Source: JBBATK01 sp044228285 (GTDB lineage: Bacteria > Bacteroidota > Ignavibacteria > Kapaibacteriales > NICIL-2). Taken from it: a stretch of DNA of 64,000 nt. Numbering within the stretch: position 1 is the first letter of the stretch; every line of letters begins with the position of its first letter. A program made the position numbers and the translations under genes. The stretch spans positions 620,001 through 684,000 of the forward strand of contig JBGAVD010000003.1 of the NCBI GenBank assembly GCA_044228285.1, given 5' to 3'. The notes beneath the pieces were generated by a model that did not search any database, was not told the origin of the DNA, and saw nothing but the letters and a program-made list of their open reading frames with translations. Shown in pieces: positions 62,330-64,000 of this stretch.

Positions 62330-62785
62330 TTAGCTTCTATAGATTTCAATACAAAAGCGACAATACTCAATCAAGCTTGGCCAGCGGTTCATTTGCGGAT
62401 CGTCCCAACGGAAATCATCCGCTGCTTCATCAAACAGCTCCCAGGCGATCTCGTGGTCAAGTTGATAGACCGTCTCGTCGGTGCCTGTAAGGTGCACGAA
62501 CATGTCGTTACCACAACCATCGGACCCAAGACAAATCTTGTTCCTACACGGTCCGCTCGCGCGCGGCAAATGAAGGAAATCTCGATTCTGCGCTACTATC
62601 CAGTCGAAATTCGTCGAAAGATATATATAGGGCTCATCGTTGCTCACAAGGCGCAATTCCGAGATCAACTCAGCTTGTTTCTCATAAAAGCTCCACACAA
62701 AGTCTGGCAAGCGAAGATTCAACGCCTGCTCCACAGCAGCGAGTTCAGATGCATCAAAGGTATACGATGTAGGATACAGAGCCAT
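62330..62785 (-). CDS. SMI1/KNR4 (SUKH) family protein
   Basis: A 151-residue protein with the SUKH fold: TFDASELAAVEQALNLRLPD, WSFYEKQAELIS, and the central core ICLGSDGCGNDMFVHL, which matches the family's G(S/D)xGxxxFxxDL element. Members often serve as immunity proteins to secreted toxins, but many are orphans. ATG 62785 chosen; an upstream start at 62815 adds ten residues. No toxin gene is beside it. Confidence 0.8.
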   Translation of the reverse strand: MALYPTSYTFDASELAAVEQALNLRLPDFVWSFYEKQAELISELRLVSNDEPYIYLSTNFDWIVAQNRDFLHLPRASGPCRNKICLGSDGCGNDMFVHLTGTDETVYQLDHEIAWELFDEAADDFRWDDPQMNRWPSLIEYCRFCIEIYRS

Positions 62786-62893
62786 GCCTGTAGTTCTCCA
62801 CGATGTTGTCTGCACTAATATATTTGTGAGTGCAGAGAGCCCGAAATTTCAGAATACGTGAGACGAGGTGCGTCTTGCCTGACGCTCTAGCGC

Positions 62894-62926
62894 TACAGCC
62901 TTTGGCCCGAAGGGCCAAAGGCTGTA
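62894..62926. repeat. REP-like palindrome
   Basis: Perfect inverted repeat TACAGCCTTTGGCCC / GGGCCAAAGGCTGTA with a 3-nt loop. It sits between the DUF6438 gene and the SUKH gene. No T tract follows on the minus strand, so a terminator role is doubtful. Confidence 0.65.
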
Positions 62927-62959
62927 TACAGAAAAAATCTCTCGCAGATAAAGTGAGTG

Positions 62960-63430
62960 TTACTCAGCTGCCACCTTATTCCACTTCAGTGTTTCAGCCA
63001 CCGAATCGATACTGCGCTCTAACTCGCGCAGACCCGGAGGTGGTCCGAAGCGATCGGTAACTTTCTTGGTACTATCGCCTAATTGGTAGCTCAACGTATA
63101 GGTTGGGATGTCGGTCACCATGTCATCATACACATCCTTCAGCTCGAAGAACTTAATAGCTTCGAAGGCAGACATCAGATAGCGCAACGACTTTTCATCA
63201 ACCTTAGCGCGCCAATTTCCTACGCGCTGCACATCGGACTTACCAATGTACGTAGCCGAGCCATCACCACGTAGTGTGAGTGTGTAGGCTGGGCATGAGC
63301 CGAAACAGCCTGAGCGATCGAGGCTAATAACAGGATACTTTTCCGACAACGCTACTTCTGGTTTCGCGCTGGCACAGGCGGCGAAGATGCTCAAGCCGCA
63401 GAGGAGAATGGTTGTAAGACTTTTCATCAT
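62960..63430 (-). CDS. DUF6438-domain lipoprotein
   Basis: A 156-residue lipoprotein with signal and lipobox (LSIFAACASA). The mature part starts SLDRSGCFGSCPAYTLTLRG, a pattern (GCFGSCPxYxLxI, then YxG) shared with the DUF6438 family of Bacteroidota, and has two cysteines likely to form a disulfide. Role unknown; the fold is predicted to be a small beta-sandwich. Confidence 0.75.
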   Translation of the reverse strand: MMKSLTTILLCGLSIFAACASAKPEVALSEKYPVISLDRSGCFGSCPAYTLTLRGDGSATYIGKSDVQRVGNWRAKVDEKSLRYLMSAFEAIKFFELKDVYDDMVTDIPTYTLSYQLGDSTKKVTDRFGPPPGLRELERSIDSVAETLKWNKVAAE

Positions 63431-63553
63431 AAGAAAGACGCAGAGCGTTTAGGTGTTGGGAATAGGACAGTAGAAGCTCAAGAATGGTTTCACTTGGTCA
63501 TGCACGATGATGAAAATTTTGGCACAGCCCAAGACATCAACCATTCACAGCAC

Positions 63554-64000
63554 TTAAATGTGTTTGCGAAGGAATTCAATTTGAACAAGGGATGACTCAT
63601 AGCTCTTCGTGCTTTTGACCTCGAAGTCTTGCATCGTATCGAGACTACCGAAAAGGCGGGTACCGGATCCGAGCATGCAGGGGATATAGGAGATGATCAT
63701 GCGATCAATGCAATCCTTGCGTAAGAGTTCTTGCACAAGTTCAGCACCTCCGTCAACAAAGATGATTCGACCTTCCTCTTCGCGCAGTCGCGCGACAAGT
63801 TGTGCGGGATCTTCGTTCACGAAGTGCAGGCGACCTTCTGAGCCGGTGCGCGTGCGAGAGAACACATAGCACTCACGATCTCTATGCGGAAAGTCGATGC
63901 CAAAGCTCATCACCACATCATAGGTTTTGCGTCCAAGCAGCACCGTATCGACAGTGGAGATGAAGGCGTTGTAGCCATAGTCTTCGCCTGGACGTTCTAC
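63554..64000 (-). CDS. dihydrofolate reductase family protein (5' end outside window)
   Basis: 148 residues are visible from the window edge to the stop; the N terminus is missing. Visible: VLLGRKTYDVVMSFG, which is the conserved loop, then EEGRIIFVDGGAELVQELL and the C-terminal DRMIISYIPCMLGSGTRLF, matching the RibD C-terminal/dihydrofolate-reductase-like superfamily. The frame runs open to position 64000. This family includes many reductases of unknown substrate and is not necessarily FolA. Confidence 0.85.
   Translation of the reverse strand, partial: VERPGEDYGYNAFISTVDTVLLGRKTYDVVMSFGIDFPHRDRECYVFSRTRTGSEGRLHFVNEDPAQLVARLREEEGRIIFVDGGAELVQELLRKDCIDRMIISYIPCMLGSGTRLFGSLDTMQDFEVKSTKSYESSLVQIEFLRKHI

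Noticed and set aside
62255..62818. 187-codon plus-strand frame
   Set aside because: It is the antisense shadow of the SUKH gene, whose codons carry a recognisable family core.
62894..62926. Terminator for the DUF6438 gene
   Set aside because: The palindrome is perfect but no T tract follows it on the gene's strand; listed as a repeat instead.

Overview
The window is a gene-dense bacterial chromosome segment of roughly even base composition. It most likely comes from the Bacteroidota/Chlorobiota branch of the FCB group; a Kapabacteria- or Ignavibacteria-like lineage is my best guess. The pointers are several secreted proteins with C-terminal type IX secretion (T9SS) sorting domains, a TonB-dependent receptor under a TPP riboswitch, OmpA-domain envelope proteins, and a mix of Shine-Dalgarno-led and leaderless-looking starts (many strong GGAGG/AAGGA sites, some with none). 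This is inference from gene content; no rRNA or marker set is present. I saw no transposase, integrase, phage gene or CRISPR array.

Layout. 1-5527 (minus): chemotaxis operon in the order cheW, HEAT-repeat gene, cheR, cheY, cheY, cheZ-like, cheA (cut by the window edge). 5855-9689: methyltransferase, PlsC-type acyltransferase, DUF1801 gene, small membrane protein and a beta-barrel-like secreted protein, with two 91-bp hairpin repeats. 9870-17214: secreted lectin-fold protein, polysaccharide deacetylase, long-type isocitrate dehydrogenase with a divergent LysR regulator, and prolyl oligopeptidase. 17264-24165: an ABC exporter pair with a LolA-like protein, then two tandem TMTC-like membrane/TPR proteins separated by the third hairpin repeat. 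24404-29283: translationally coupled T9SS-exported PKD-type protein and double-OmpA protein. 29445-30106: ten-copy 69-bp palindromic tandem array.

30152-43263: rlmH, glycosyltransferase, SWIM protein, two envelope proteins, MFS transporter, ogt-phosphohexomutase pair, small membrane proteins, a CX4CH lipoprotein and panB. 43436-47704: isolated nuoAB pair with terminator, cold-shock protein, gatC, VWA-OmpA lipoprotein operon. 47935-48009: tRNA-His. 48427-54519: a 2030-residue T9SS protein with cohesin-like, LamG and dockerin-like modules. 54888-64000: Nramp-UspA fusion, TPP-controlled TonB receptor, M61 peptidase, SUKH protein, DUF6438 lipoprotein and a partial DHFR-family gene.

Functional themes are motility control (che operon), cell-surface export and envelope anchoring (T9SS proteins, OmpA proteins, lipoproteins, LolA-like), nutrient import (thiamine-linked TonB receptor, Nramp) and central metabolism (IDH, Nuo, PanB). 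The most distinctive signals are the CheZ-like phosphatase and HEAT protein in the che operon, the hairpin repeat placed just after stop codons, the dimeric 69-bp array, and the giant protein carrying both cohesin-like and dockerin-like modules.
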